A stretch of DNA of 64,000 nt from Pseudotamlana agarivorans (GCF_001642835.1 NZ_LXEI01000002.1:434001-498000); one strand, 5' to 3'; positions 54,092 through 64,000 are shown, counted from the first letter of the stretch. Notes: generated by a model from the sequence alone, not told the origin. Made by a program: numbers and translations.

Positions 54092-55411
54092 ATGGAAAAT
54101 ATTAAAAAAGGAAGTAAAAAACTTCTAAACGCTTGGGCGTTTTACGACTGGGCGAATTCTGTATATACCTTAACCATTGCATCATCGCTTTTTCCGATTT
54201 TTTATTCGTCATTATTTCTTTCCGAAGTAAAAACTGTAGTGGCTTTTGGTTTTGAATTGAAAAATACAGCCCTTATAACTTTTGTTACTGCTTTTACTTT
54301 TTTAGTGGTTTCCGTGTTATCACCTTTATTATCAGGAATTGCCGATTACGTAGGAAATAAGAAAAACTTCATGAAATTTTTCTGTTACCTAGGAAGTGCA
54401 GGCTGTATCGGGTTGTATTGGTTTAGCTTAGAGCATATCCATTTGAGTTTGCTATTTTATTTTATGGGCTTGCTTGGGTATTGGGGGAGTTTGGTGTTTT
54501 ATAATTCATATTTGCCAGACATTGCCTTTAAGGAGCAGCAGGATCATATTAGTGCGAAAGGATTTTCTTTAGGATATATAGGAAGTGTTATTTTGTTAGT
54601 TATAAATTTAGCTATGGTTATGAGCCAGGATACAGGCGAGGCTAAAATGTTAATGATGCGTTATGCCTTTGTTTCAGTAGGTATATGGTGGGTTTTGTTT
54701 AGTCAGTATTCTTTTTATTATTTACCTAAAGGGACTAATAAAGGAGCGAAAATAACGCGTGCCATCGTTTTTAACGGATTTAGAGAACTGCGAGAAGTAT
54801 GGCGTGATTTACAAAACAACTTGAGGTTGAAACGTTATTTATATGCATTTTTTGTGTTTAGTATGGCCGTGCAAACCATTATGCTTGTGGCCGTATATTT
54901 TGGTGAGGAAGAAATTAGTTGGGGTAGCGAAGTCGAAAAAACAACAGGACTAATTGTTAGTATTTTAGTGATTCAGTTGGTTGCTATTTTAGGAGCTTTT
55001 TTAACTTCAATGGCCTCTGCAAAGTTTGGTAATATTAAAACACTAATCTATGTTAATGTTATTTGGGTTGCCATTTGTTTTTACGCTTACTTTATGCATT
55101 CGCCCTTGGAATTTTATATTGCAGCTGCATTTGTAGGCTTAGTCATGGGTGGGATACAGTCTTTAGCACGATCGACTTATTCTAAGTTTTTGCCAAAAAC
55201 CGAGGACACGACTTCGTATTTTAGTTTTTTCGATGTTGCTGAAAAAATTGGAATTGTAATCGGTATGGTTATTTATGGAACCATCGATCAAATAACAGGG
55301 AGTATGCGTAATTCCATTTTATTTTTGTTTGTGTTTTTTTTAGGAGGTATTATTTTGTTGTTACGTGTCCCAAAAGAAACTGTCAAGACTACTGAGTTAA
55401 TGTCTAAATAG
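54092..55411 (+). CDS. UMF1-family MFS transporter
   Basis: The 439-residue protein has about 12 membrane spans and the family N-terminus LLNAWAFYDWANSVYTLTIA, characteristic of the UMF1 (Atg22-like) group of the major facilitator superfamily, related to vacuole effluxers. SYLPDIAFKEQQDHISAKGF is a further conserved loop. Transport substrate is unknown, with amino acids suggested for relatives. The gene has no obvious promoter of its own before 54061 apart from the terminator. It is convergent with metE, with a 21-base gap. Confidence 0.85.
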   Translation: MENIKKGSKKLLNAWAFYDWANSVYTLTIASSLFPIFYSSLFLSEVKTVVAFGFELKNTALITFVTAFTFLVVSVLSPLLSGIADYVGNKKNFMKFFCYLGSAGCIGLYWFSLEHIHLSLLFYFMGLLGYWGSLVFYNSYLPDIAFKEQQDHISAKGFSLGYIGSVILLVINLAMVMSQDTGEAKMLMMRYAFVSVGIWWVLFSQYSFYYLPKGTNKGAKITRAIVFNGFRELREVWRDLQNNLRLKRYLYAFFVFSMAVQTIMLVAVYFGEEEISWGSEVEKTTGLIVSILVIQLVAILGAFLTSMASAKFGNIKTLIYVNVIWVAICFYAYFMHSPLEFYIAAAFVGLVMGGIQSLARSTYSKFLPKTEDTTSYFSFFDVAEKIGIVIGMVIYGTIDQITGSMRNSILFLFVFFLGGIILLLRVPKETVKTTELMSK

Positions 55412-55432
55412 CCCTGACAAAATCTCAATTAA

Positions 55433-57736
55433 TTAGACCAATTCCAGTGCGTTTTCGCGTAGTTTTTTGGCGGCCTTTACCAAGTTTTTAAGCGCTGTTT
55501 TGGTTTCTGGCCAATCTCTAGTTTTTAATCCGCAATCGGGATTTACCCAAATATGTTCTTTAGGAAGTACGTTTTTTGCTTTATTAATAAGATGTTCAAT
55601 TTCTTCTAAAGAAGGAACTCTAGGCGAATGAATATCATAAACACCAGGACCAATTTCATTAGGATATTTGAAATTCACAAAAGCGTCAAGTAATTCCATT
55701 TCCGAACGCGAGGTTTCGATGGTAATAACATCGGCATCCATATCAGCAATATTTGAAATGATATCATTAAATTCAGAATAACACATGTGTGTGTGAATTT
55801 GGGTTTCATCTTTAACACCTGAGGCTGAAATACGGAAAGCTTTTACTGCCCAGTCTAGATAGGCTTTCCAGTCTTCTTTTCTAATAGGAAGTCCTTCGCG
55901 GATGGCTGGCTCGTCAATTTGAATAATTTTTAAACCATTGTTTTCAAGGTCGATGACTTCATCTCTAATAGCTAAAGCGATCTGGTTGCACGTGGTTGAT
56001 CTGGGTTGATCATTTCTAACAAAAGACCATTGTAATATGGTAACAGGACCTGTTAACATGCCTTTTACAGGGATATCGGTTAAGGATTGAGCGTATTTTG
56101 ACCATTTTACAGTCATGGCTTCGGGGCGTGAAACATCACCAAATAAAATAGGAGGTTTTACACAACGACTACCATAACTTTGAACCCAACCAAAATTACT
56201 AAACACAAAACCATTAAGTTTTTCACCGAAATATTCAACCATATCATTACGCTCGAACTCCCCATGAACCAAAACATCAAGACCGATGTTTTCTTGAAAA
56301 CGAATGGAGCTTTCAATTTCTTTAGCAATTAACTTATCGTACGCTTCGTGAGAAATTAATCCTCTTTTATGTTTTAAACGCCAGCTTCTTACTTCTTTGG
56401 TTTGAGGAAAGGAGCCAATAGTGGTGGTTGGAAATAGAGGTAGTTTTAAAGCTTCTTTTTGCTTCGCTTGCCTAATCGGGAATCTATTTTCGCGATGCGC
56501 ATCTGATACTTTAAGGTTTTCAATGCGAGATTTTACAGTCTCGTTATTTATCAGTTTAGACTTCTTTCTATTCAGGTTTGCTAGTTTGTTTTCTTCAAAA
56601 AGGTATAAATAACTGTTGTTTTCTTCGGAAGAAAGATGTTTTAATGCGATGACTTCTTCAATTTTTTGTTTTGAAAAGGCGAGCCATTGTTTGATTTCAG
56701 AATCGATATTTGTTTCAAGATCTAAATCATAAGGCGTATGAAGTAGGGAGCAGGATGTTGAAATCCATAAATTTTCTATTGGTAGTTTTTTTGAAGCTTT
56801 TTCAATAAGTTTTAATGAAGCTTCAAAATCATTCTTCCAAATGTTTCTCCCGTCAATGAGTCCTAATGATAAATTGACATACGGATTGAAGTATTTAGAC
56901 GCTAAAATATCATCTAATTGAAGCGGGCATCGTACTAAATCTAAGTGGAGGGTATCTACCGGAAGCTGAAGGGCTGTTTCTAGATTTTCACCATAGCAAT
57001 CGAAGTAATTTGCTAGAAATATTTTTAATTTTGGAAAACGTTCAGCAATCGCTATATAGGTTGAAGAAATGGCTTCACGGGCTTGGTTGGATAGGTTTAA
57101 GGCTAGACAAGGTTCGTCTATTTGAATGTATTCTACATCTAATGCGGTTAATTCGGTAAGAATATCGAAATATACAGGTAATAAACGCTCCAGGAGTTCC
57201 AACCTATGAAATCCTGATTCTTTTTCCTTTCCTAAAAGTAAAAAGGAGACAGGACCTATTAATACAGGTTTTGTTTTAATGCCTAGTTTTAAAGCTTCTT
57301 GATATTCATCGATTATTTTTTTTGAAAAGAATTCGAATTGTTGATTTTCTTCAAATTCTGGAACGATATAATGGTAGTTCGTATCAAACCATTTAGTCAT
57401 TTCCATAGCAGTGACATCAATATGTTCATTTTGAAGGCCACGTGCCATAGCAAAATATAACTGTAAAAAGTTGTCTTTATTGATGTTTTGATAACGCTTA
57501 GGGATACAGCCAAATGTTAAACAAGCGTCTAGTATTTGGTCGTAAAACGAAAAATCGTTTGAAGGAATAAAGTCTACGCCTAAAGATTGCTGTTGTAACC
57601 AATTTTGTTTTTTAATAGACGAAGCTGTTTCTTGGAGGGTATGCTCATCTATGTTATGTGCCCAAAAGGCCTCACATGCTTTTTTTAGTTCTCGTTTGCG
57701 ACCTATTCTAGGGTGTCCTAAAATTGTAGTTTTCAT
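55433..57736 (-). CDS. metE: Cobalamin-independent methionine synthase
   Basis: MetE transfers a methyl group from 5-methyltetrahydropteroyltriglutamate to homocysteine. The 767-residue protein has the N-terminal half starting ILGHPRIGRKRELKKACEAF, and the C-terminal catalytic half with TTIGSFPQTKEVRSWR, HGEFERNDMVEYFGE and the zinc-site residues in IHTHMCYSEF and NPDCGLKTR. Size matches the family. A divergent Lrp/AsnC regulator lies 161 bases away and may control it. No B12-dependent metH is visible in the window. Confidence 0.97.
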   Translation of the reverse strand: MKTTILGHPRIGRKRELKKACEAFWAHNIDEHTLQETASSIKKQNWLQQQSLGVDFIPSNDFSFYDQILDACLTFGCIPKRYQNINKDNFLQLYFAMARGLQNEHIDVTAMEMTKWFDTNYHYIVPEFEENQQFEFFSKKIIDEYQEALKLGIKTKPVLIGPVSFLLLGKEKESGFHRLELLERLLPVYFDILTELTALDVEYIQIDEPCLALNLSNQAREAISSTYIAIAERFPKLKIFLANYFDCYGENLETALQLPVDTLHLDLVRCPLQLDDILASKYFNPYVNLSLGLIDGRNIWKNDFEASLKLIEKASKKLPIENLWISTSCSLLHTPYDLDLETNIDSEIKQWLAFSKQKIEEVIALKHLSSEENNSYLYLFEENKLANLNRKKSKLINNETVKSRIENLKVSDAHRENRFPIRQAKQKEALKLPLFPTTTIGSFPQTKEVRSWRLKHKRGLISHEAYDKLIAKEIESSIRFQENIGLDVLVHGEFERNDMVEYFGEKLNGFVFSNFGWVQSYGSRCVKPPILFGDVSRPEAMTVKWSKYAQSLTDIPVKGMLTGPVTILQWSFVRNDQPRSTTCNQIALAIRDEVIDLENNGLKIIQIDEPAIREGLPIRKEDWKAYLDWAVKAFRISASGVKDETQIHTHMCYSEFNDIISNIADMDADVITIETSRSEMELLDAFVNFKYPNEIGPGVYDIHSPRVPSLEEIEHLINKAKNVLPKEHIWVNPDCGLKTRDWPETKTALKNLVKAAKKLRENALELV

Positions 57737-57897
57737 AATTTGTTATAGTTTTTATTACTGTTCAAAATTATGTTTAAAGAATGTTTTTGAGTAATTTAGC
57801 TTAATAATTAGTTTTTTATTCTTAAAAATTATAATTTACAAGTTAAATTATCTTTTAAGAAGTTGCGATGCCATGCTAAACAGAAAATAATTCTACA

Positions 57898-58356
57898 ATG
57901 ATGCTTGATGATATTGATATTCGGATTTTAAAATTACTACAGACAAACTCTAGCTTGACTACAAAAGATTTAGCGGCCAAAGTAAACTTGTCGACGACTC
58001 CAGTTTTTGAAAGGGTAAAACGGTTAGAGAAAAGTGGTTATATTAAAAACTATATCGCTGTTTTAGATGCCGAAAAGTTGAATAAGGGTCTTATGGTGTT
58101 TTGTAATGTAACTTTAAAAGAACACACGCGCGAGATTGGTAATCAGTTTGTGAAAGATATTTTATTACTGAAAGAAGTGGTGGAGTGTTATAATATTTCT
58201 GGAGATTATGATTTTCTCCTAAAAATAGTGGTAAGTGATATGAAAGAATACCAAAATTTTGTTCTGGATCATTTAGGGGGAATTAAAAATATAGGCAGTG
58301 CACATAGTACGTTTGTTATGGGGGAAATTAAAAATACCTATGCTGTTCCTATATAG
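57898..58356 (+). CDS. Lrp/AsnC family transcriptional regulator
   Basis: The 152-residue protein has an N-terminal winged helix-turn-helix (DDIDIRILKLLQTNSSLTTK, DLAAKVNLSTTPVFERVKRL) and a C-terminal RAM/AsnC ligand-sensing domain (about 65-145; GDYDFLLKIVVSDMKEYQNF). Such regulators usually respond to amino acids. Its divergent position 161 bases from metE suggests control of methionine synthesis. Start ATG 57898; the ATG one codon later is possible. A strong terminator follows. Confidence 0.9.
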   Translation: MMLDDIDIRILKLLQTNSSLTTKDLAAKVNLSTTPVFERVKRLEKSGYIKNYIAVLDAEKLNKGLMVFCNVTLKEHTREIGNQFVKDILLLKEVVECYNISGDYDFLLKIVVSDMKEYQNFVLDHLGGIKNIGSAHSTFVMGEIKNTYAVPI

Positions 58357-58386
58357 TACTGTTCAAGGTAGTAAATTGATGAAATA

Positions 58387-58416
58387 AAAAAGCCCGATAA
58401 AACTATCGGGCTTTTT
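58387..58416. terminator. Terminator between lrp-like gene and clpC
   Basis: AAAAAGCCCGATA (58387-58399) pairs perfectly with TATCGGGCTTTTT (58404-58416) across a 4-base loop. A and T flanks allow function on both strands, for the regulator gene and for the convergent clpC. Confidence 0.95.
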
Positions 58417-58438
58417 ATGTAATTATAAATAATGATCA

Positions 58439-60991
58439 CTAAGATTCAGCTGGTTTTTCAGCCTTTTCTATAGAGATTTTTAATTCATCGGTAGCGGAAT
58501 CTAAATCGATTTTAATTTTGTCACCTTCCTCTAGGTGAGAAGTAACAATTTCTTCAGCTAAAGCATCTTCAACATATTTTTGAATAGCTCTTTTTAGCGG
58601 TCTTGCACCATATTGCTTATCAAATCCTTTTTCAGCAATAAAATCTTTTGCCGATTCCGAAAGTGTTAAATGATAACCAAGACCTTCAATTCTGATTAAA
58701 AGCTTTTCTAATTCGATATCGATAATCTTGTTGATGTCTTCTTTTTCAAGAGGATTAAATACAATAACATCATCAATTCTATTTAAAAATTCTGGAGCAA
58801 ATGACTTTTTAAGTGCATTTTCGATAACACTTCTTGCGTTTGCGTCTTCTTGAGCTTTTTGTGAAGCGGTACCAAAACCAATACCTGTACCAAAATCTTT
58901 TAACTTTCTAGCTCCAATATTAGAAGTCATAATGATAATAGTATTTCTAAAATCAATTTTTCTTCCTAAACTATCAGTCAAATACCCATCATCAAGTACT
59001 TGTAAAAGCATATTGAAAACATCTGGATGTGCTTTTTCAATTTCATCTAACAGAATTACAGCATAAGGCTTACGTCTTACTTTTTCTGTTAATTGACCAC
59101 CTTCTTCGTAACCAACGTATCCTGGAGGTGCTCCAATTAAACGTGAAATAGCGAATTTTTCCATGTATTCACTCATATCAATTCTAACTAAAGAATCTTC
59201 ACTATCAAATAACTCGCGAGATAAAATTTTTGCAAGTTGGGTTTTACCAACACCAGTCTGACCTAAAAATATAAATGATCCAATTGGTTTATTAGGGTCT
59301 TTTAAGCCTGCTCGGTTACGCTGAATGGCTTTAACAACTTTTGCTACGGCTTCATCTTGACCAATAACCTTTCCTTTAATATGATTAGGTAATTCGGCTA
59401 ATTTGTTAATTTCTTTTTGTGCAATACGGTTTACAGGAACTCCAGTCATCATAGACACCACATCTGCCACATTGTCTTCTGTTACAATTTCTCGGTGTTG
59501 TTTGGTTTCTTCTTCCCATTTTTCTTGAGCCATAGCTAAATCTTTTTCGATGCGTTTTTCGTCATCTCTAAGTTTAGCGGCCTCTTCGTATTTCTGCTTT
59601 CTTACAACAGCATTTTTAGACTCTTTAATGTCTTCAAGTTGCTTTTCAAGCTCGATAATTTGCTTTGGAACATCAATGTTTGTAATGTGAACACGAGATC
59701 CTGCTTCATCAAGAGCATCAATAGCTTTGTCCGGTAGGAATCTTTCCGACATATATCTGTTGGTTAACTTCACACAAGCTTCAATAGCCTCTGGTGTATA
59801 GTTAACATTATGGTGCTCTTCGTACTTTCCTTTAATGTTATTGAGGATTTCTATAGTTTCATCAACCGTAGTTGGTTCCACAATAACCTTTTGGAAACGA
59901 CGCTCTAAAGCACCGTCTTTTTCAATGTACTGTCTGTACTCATCTAAAGTTGTGGCACCAATACATTGAATTTCACCTCTTGCCAGGGCAGGTTTAAACA
60001 TGTTTGAAGCGTCTAAACTTCCTGTGGCACCACCGGCACCAACAATGGTATGTATCTCGTCAATAAACAAAATAACATCATCGTTTTTTTCAAGCTCGTT
60101 CATCACAGCTTTCATGCGCTCTTCAAACTGTCCGCGGTATTTTGTACCTGCAACTAAACTTGCTAAATCAAGGGTTACCACACGTTTATTGAATAGAATT
60201 CGAGAAACTTTTCGCTTAATGATTCTTAAAGCTAAACCTTCAGCAATGGCAGATTTACCAACACCAGGTTCTCCAATAAGTAAAGGGTTATTTTTCTTTC
60301 TTCTACTTAAAACTTGTGAAACGCGTTCTATTTCTTTTTCTCTACCCACTACAGGGTCAAGTTTACCTTCCTCGGCAAGTGCGGTTAAATCACGTCCAAA
60401 ATTGTCTAAAACAGGGGTTTTAGATTTCTTATTGGCTTTGCTTCCAGTGGGGGTGTTAAAAATATTGTCTTTAGCCGAATCGTCTTCCGTGTGTGCATCA
60501 TCATCTTGAAACTCGGCCTTTGGGTCTATATAATCGTCGTTATCGTTTGTAATCATAAGTTTAAATTGTTCTTTAACATTGTCATAGTCAACTTTCAGCT
60601 TATTTAAAAGCTTGGTCGTTGGGTCATTCTCATTCCTCAGGATACAGAGCAATAAATGCGCTGTATTAATTGAGGTACTCTGAAATAACTTGGCTTCTAA
60701 AAATGTTGTTTTTAAAGCACGTTCTGCTTGCCTAGTAAGGTGTAAGTTCTTTTTTTGATTTGAAGCTACATTTATATTGGGGTTTGCAGGACTAAGTATT
60801 TCAACCTTTCTTCTTAAATGATTTAAATCAATATCTAAAGCATTTAAGATGCTTATCGCTTTTCCGTTTCCATCTCGCAATAGTCCAAGCATTAAGTGTT
60901 CAGTGCCAATAAAATCATGACCTAAACGCAGGGCTTCCTCTTTGCTGTAAGCAATCACATCCTTTACTCTTGGGGAAAAATTATCATCCAT
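58439..60991 (-). CDS. clpC: ATP-dependent Clp protease ATPase ClpC
   Basis: ClpC unfolds substrates and feeds them to ClpP. From ATG 60991 (MDDNFSPRVKDVI) the protein has 850 residues; the open frame extends to a TTG at 61042, which is less likely. It has two N-terminal Clp repeats (about 1-145), AAA-1 with Walker A GEPGVGKSAIAE (about 240), a middle domain with a UVR-like helix (about 410-450), and AAA-2 with Walker A GQTGVGKTQL (about 575). The linker of the ClpC class distinguishes it from ClpB. Its gene is divergent from gyrA. Confidence 0.95.
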   Translation of the reverse strand: MDDNFSPRVKDVIAYSKEEALRLGHDFIGTEHLMLGLLRDGNGKAISILNALDIDLNHLRRKVEILSPANPNINVASNQKKNLHLTRQAERALKTTFLEAKLFQSTSINTAHLLLCILRNENDPTTKLLNKLKVDYDNVKEQFKLMITNDNDDYIDPKAEFQDDDAHTEDDSAKDNIFNTPTGSKANKKSKTPVLDNFGRDLTALAEEGKLDPVVGREKEIERVSQVLSRRKKNNPLLIGEPGVGKSAIAEGLALRIIKRKVSRILFNKRVVTLDLASLVAGTKYRGQFEERMKAVMNELEKNDDVILFIDEIHTIVGAGGATGSLDASNMFKPALARGEIQCIGATTLDEYRQYIEKDGALERRFQKVIVEPTTVDETIEILNNIKGKYEEHHNVNYTPEAIEACVKLTNRYMSERFLPDKAIDALDEAGSRVHITNIDVPKQIIELEKQLEDIKESKNAVVRKQKYEEAAKLRDDEKRIEKDLAMAQEKWEEETKQHREIVTEDNVADVVSMMTGVPVNRIAQKEINKLAELPNHIKGKVIGQDEAVAKVVKAIQRNRAGLKDPNKPIGSFIFLGQTGVGKTQLAKILSRELFDSEDSLVRIDMSEYMEKFAISRLIGAPPGYVGYEEGGQLTEKVRRKPYAVILLDEIEKAHPDVFNMLLQVLDDGYLTDSLGRKIDFRNTIIIMTSNIGARKLKDFGTGIGFGTASQKAQEDANARSVIENALKKSFAPEFLNRIDDVIVFNPLEKEDINKIIDIELEKLLIRIEGLGYHLTLSESAKDFIAEKGFDKQYGARPLKRAIQKYVEDALAEEIVTSHLEEGDKIKIDLDSATDELKISIEKAEKPAES

Positions 60992-61164
60992 ATATCTTAT
61001 CCTTTCTGCATTAAAAATAATAAAACATTTTACCAAAGACAAAAACTGTACCTGTTTTTGTGGGTAAAGTGCTAATTGACGAAAAAAACTTTATAAAATC
61101 AAAATTTTAGCGCCTATAACTTATTAATAATATAGTCGTATTAATTGTTAATAAATAACATTAA

Positions 61165-61220
61165 AAAACACGCCTCTTTGTCCTGCTATGACTGATGAAA
61201 GTCTTATATTAGCGTGTTTT
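61165..61220 (+). promoter_or_regulatory. Spaced inverted repeat upstream of gyrA
   Basis: AAAACACGC (61165-61173) is the exact complement of GCGTGTTTT (61212-61220), with 38 bases between. It lies 31 bases before the gyrA ATG and may form a leader hairpin or a regulator site. No Bacteroidota promoter box at the right spacing was found around it. Confidence 0.45.
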
Positions 61221-61251
61221 GAAAAAGACATAAAATTAAATAAGAATATTT

Positions 61252-63795
61252 ATGGCAGAAGGAGAGAAATTGATCCCTATTAATATTGAGGATGAGATGA
61301 AATCGGCCTACATCGATTATTCGATGTCAGTCATTGTGTCTCGTGCTTTACCAGATGTAAGAGATGGTTTAAAACCAGTTCATAGACGTGTACTTTACGG
61401 TATGCACGAACTGGGAGTTAGAGCAAATTCAGCACATAAAAAGTCCGCAAGAATAGTTGGAGAAGTTCTAGGTAAGTATCACCCACACGGTGATTCATCA
61501 GTGTACGATGCTATGGTACGTATGGCTCAGGAATGGAGTTTACGTTATATGCTAGTAGATGGACAAGGGAATTTTGGTTCTATTGACGGCGATAGTCCTG
61601 CAGCAATGCGTTATACGGAAGCTCGTATGCGTAAGATTTCAGAAGAAATGCTGGCAGACATCGAAAAGGAAACCGTAGATCATATGTTGAATTTTGATGA
61701 TACACTTCAAGAGCCAACAGTTTTACCTACAAGAATCCCAGGTCTTTTAGTAAATGGTGCATCAGGAATTGCTGTTGGTATGGCAACGAATATGCCACCA
61801 CACAATTTAACAGAAGTCGTTAACGGAACTATTGCATACATTGAAAATAACGATATTGAAATAGAAGAACTGATTCAGCACGTTAAAGCCCCAGATTTTC
61901 CTACCGGAGGAACAATTTATGGATATGACGGTGTTAAAGAGGCTTTCTTGACAGGTAGAGGACGTATTGTTATACGTGCTAAAGCCAATATTGAAGAGGT
62001 TAACGGTCGCGAGTGTATCATTGTTGAGGAGATTCCTTACCAAGTGAATAAAGCAGATATGATTAAGAAAACTGCTGACTTGGTAAATGAGAAAAAACTT
62101 GAAGGGATTGCTACGATCCGAGATGAGTCTGATAGAAATGGAATGCGTATTGTTTACGTGTTAAAGCGTGATGCTATCCCAAATATTGTATTAAATAAAT
62201 TATTTAAGTACACGGCGCTACAGTCCTCATTTAGTGTAAATAACATTGCGCTTGTAAATGGAAGACCACAGCTGTTAAACTTAAAAGAGCTTATTCATTA
62301 TTTCGTAGAGCACAGGCATGAAGTTGTTGTAAGAAGAACAACTTATGAATTACGCAAAGCGGAAGAAAGAGCTCATATTTTAGAAGGATTAATTATTGCT
62401 TCAGATAATATTGATGAAGTGATTAAAATCATTAGAGCGTCATCTAATGCTGATGAAGCTCGTACCAATTTAATTGAACGTTTTAAGCTTTCTGAAATTC
62501 AAGCTAAGGCCATTGTAGAAATGCGTCTGCGTCAATTAACAGGACTGGAGCAAGATAAATTACGTGCCGAATACGAGGAGATCATGATAACTATTGAAGA
62601 CCTTAAAGATATTTTAGCTAATAAAGAGCGAAGAATGAATATCATTAAGGAAGAGTTAGAAGTGATTAAAGATAAGTATGGTGATGAGCGTCGTTCAACG
62701 ATTGAATATGCTGGAGGTGATTTAAGTATTGAAGACATGATTCCAGATGAGCAGGTTGTGATTACCATTTCTCATGCGGGTTATGTTAAAAGAACGTCAC
62801 TTTCGGAATATAAAACTCAAAACCGTGGAGGTGTGGGACAAAAAGCTTCAACCACACGTAATGAGGATTTCTTAGAGCATTTATTTGTGGGAACTAACCA
62901 CCAATACATGTTATTCTTTACACAAAAAGGAAAATGTTTCTGGATGCGTGTTTACGAAATTCCAGAAGGCAGTAAAACATCTAAAGGTAGAGCGATTCAA
63001 AACCTGATTAATATTGAGCAAGATGATAAGGTTATGGCCTTTATCTGTACTCAAGATTTAAAGGATGAAGCCTATATCAATAGCCATTATGTGATTATGG
63101 CTACTAAAAATGGTCAGGTTAAAAAGACCTCTTTAGAACAGTATTCACGTCCGAGAACAAACGGAATTAACGCTATTACTATTAAGGATAACGATGAGTT
63201 ATTAGAGGCAAGATTAACCACTGGAAACAGTCAAGTTATGCTAGCTCTAAAATCAGGTAAAGCTATTCGTTTTGAAGAAGCTAAAACACGTCCTATGGGT
63301 CGTGGTGCTTCTGGTGTTCGTGGTATTACTTTAGCTCATGATAAAGATGAAGTTATCGGTATGGTAACCATTGAGAACTCTCAAGAGGAATCGGTATTGG
63401 TAGTTTCTGAAAACGGATACGGTAAGCGTACTTATATTGATGATCCAGAAGATGGAGAACCAGTGTACAGAATCACCAACCGTGGTGGAAAAGGAGTTAA
63501 AACCATTTCTATTACCGAAAAAACGGGTGATTTAGTAGCTATTAAAAGTGTGACGGATAATGATGATTTAATGATTATCAATAAGTCGGGAATTGCCATA
63601 AGAATGGTTATTGCTAACTTAAGAGTCATGGGAAGAGCCACTCAAGGTGTAAAATTAATTAACCTTAAAGGAAACGACTCTATTGCAGCTGTTGCTAAAG
63701 TTGTTCATGAAGAAGAAGTCGTTGAAGAGGATGGGGTAGAAGCGCCTGAAAACACGAACCTTAATGGAGATGAAGGGAACCTTGAAAATAATTAG
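61252..63795 (+). CDS. gyrA: DNA gyrase subunit A
   Basis: GyrA cuts and rejoins DNA in the negative-supercoiling enzyme. The 847-residue protein has the quinolone-determining region [17 protein letters not shown], with S82 and D86 at the usual resistance positions, and catalytic Y121 ([11 protein letters not shown]). The C-terminal half is a beta-pinwheel. The GyrA-box is QNRGGVG at about 523-529, a degenerate form, with a second TNRGGKG near 743. The tail is acidic ([20 protein letters not shown]). A TPR gene starts 40 bases downstream, probably in the same transcript. Confidence 0.97.
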   Translation: MAEGEKLIPINIEDEMKSAYIDYSMSVIVSRALPDVRDGLKPVHRRVLYGMHELGVRANSAHKKSARIVGEVLGKYHPHGDSSVYDAMVRMAQEWSLRYMLVDGQGNFGSIDGDSPAAMRYTEARMRKISEEMLADIEKETVDHMLNFDDTLQEPTVLPTRIPGLLVNGASGIAVGMATNMPPHNLTEVVNGTIAYIENNDIEIEELIQHVKAPDFPTGGTIYGYDGVKEAFLTGRGRIVIRAKANIEEVNGRECIIVEEIPYQVNKADMIKKTADLVNEKKLEGIATIRDESDRNGMRIVYVLKRDAIPNIVLNKLFKYTALQSSFSVNNIALVNGRPQLLNLKELIHYFVEHRHEVVVRRTTYELRKAEERAHILEGLIIASDNIDEVIKIIRASSNADEARTNLIERFKLSEIQAKAIVEMRLRQLTGLEQDKLRAEYEEIMITIEDLKDILANKERRMNIIKEELEVIKDKYGDERRSTIEYAGGDLSIEDMIPDEQVVITISHAGYVKRTSLSEYKTQNRGGVGQKASTTRNEDFLEHLFVGTNHQYMLFFTQKGKCFWMRVYEIPEGSKTSKGRAIQNLINIEQDDKVMAFICTQDLKDEAYINSHYVIMATKNGQVKKTSLEQYSRPRTNGINAITIKDNDELLEARLTTGNSQVMLALKSGKAIRFEEAKTRPMGRGASGVRGITLAHDKDEVIGMVTIENSQEESVLVVSENGYGKRTYIDDPEDGEPVYRITNRGGKGVKTISITEKTGDLVAIKSVTDNDDLMIINKSGIAIRMVIANLRVMGRATQGVKLINLKGNDSIAAVAKVVHEEEVVEEDGVEAPENTNLNGDEGNLENN

Positions 63796-63834
63796 ATTAT
63801 AAATAAATAGAATTAAATTAAATATATTACAAAA

Positions 63835-64000
63835 ATGAAGAAACAAGGTATAATAGCTTTGGCGATTTCAATTAGTGCTTTTTCTTTTGCACAAAAAAAG
63901 GAATTGAAAACAGCTGAAAAAGCTATCAAATCAAGTAATTATTCTGAAGCGAAATCGGCTTTAGGTCAAGCAGAATCATTAATGTCTGCTATGGATGATA
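63835..64000 (+). CDS. TPR-like exported protein, N-terminal part
   Basis: The first 55 codons are in the window: a signal peptide (MKKQGIIALAISISAFSFAQ) then KKELKTAEKAIKSSNYSEAK and SALGQAESLMSAMDD, the helical pattern of a tetratricopeptide repeat. A TPR gene after gyrA is common in Flavobacteriaceae. The gene runs off the window edge, so its length is unknown. Confidence 0.8.
   Translation, partial: MKKQGIIALAISISAFSFAQKKELKTAEKAIKSSNYSEAKSALGQAESLMSAMDD

Noticed and set aside
57737-57897. Possible SAM or cobalamin riboswitch before metE
   Set aside because: The interval is short, AT-rich and lacks any recognisable riboswitch core or strong multi-stem structure.
60000-60509. 169-codon open frame opposite clpC
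   Set aside because: It mirrors the conserved AAA coding region and is Ser/Pro-rich like other antisense shadows.
60992-61042. Longer N-terminus for ClpC from a TTG
   Set aside because: The family begins at the MDDNFSPRVKDVI stretch; the extra 17 residues have no counterpart I know.

Overview
The window is AT-rich, gene-dense chromosomal DNA from a member of the Bacteroidota, almost certainly a Flavobacteriaceae. The evidence is a type VI secretion (T6SS) block of the Bacteroidota subtype iii, type IX secretion (T9SS) adhesins with type B sorting domains beside PorP/SprF partners, a single-chain CcsBA cytochrome c maturase, a CCC-motif membrane protein, and promoters of the Bacteroidota form TTG-N19/20-TAnnTTTG instead of -35/-10 boxes. 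No rRNA, tRNA, insertion sequence, prophage or CRISPR array was found.

Layout. 1-6.5 kb: the 3' end of a T6SS-iii operon (gp25-like tail end, TssF, PKD membrane protein, TssK, TssO, VgrG). 6.7-12.1 kb: nrfH-nrfA, ammonia-forming nitrite reductase, then ccsBA for haem attachment to c-type cytochromes. 12.2-18.9 kb: small and large exported proteins, including a T9SS type B substrate next to a PorP/SprF barrel fused to a long Ala/Glu-rich coil and a SPOR-like end. 19.2-34.4 kb: a giant (about 4.7 kaa) SprB-like adhesin with about 43 Ig-like modules and its SprF partner. 34.6-42.5 kb: small membrane proteins, an Smr-domain protein, a lipoprotein with calcium-binding repeats, a cysteine desulfurase, a TonB-dependent receptor and an M23 peptidase. 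42.6-46.1 kb: a ZapB-like coiled coil, zapA, a probable 6S RNA, rny, a 7-bp tandem repeat and xerD. 46.3-64 kb: outer-membrane barrels, aroQ, lpdA, a type II NADH dehydrogenase, msrB, an M48 protease, a UMF1-type MFS transporter, metE with a divergent Lrp/AsnC regulator, clpC, gyrA and the start of a TPR protein.

Functional picture: a surface-active, probably gliding or attaching flavobacterium with contact-dependent antagonism (T6SS), large T9SS-exported adhesins, and respiratory nitrite ammonification. The right half is mostly core housekeeping. The most unusual points are the seven-module super-repeat in the giant adhesin, the PorP-coil-SPOR fusion beside its own type B substrate, the TTAACCA heptamer array ending in the xerD stop codon, and the 6S-like RNA between zapA and rny.
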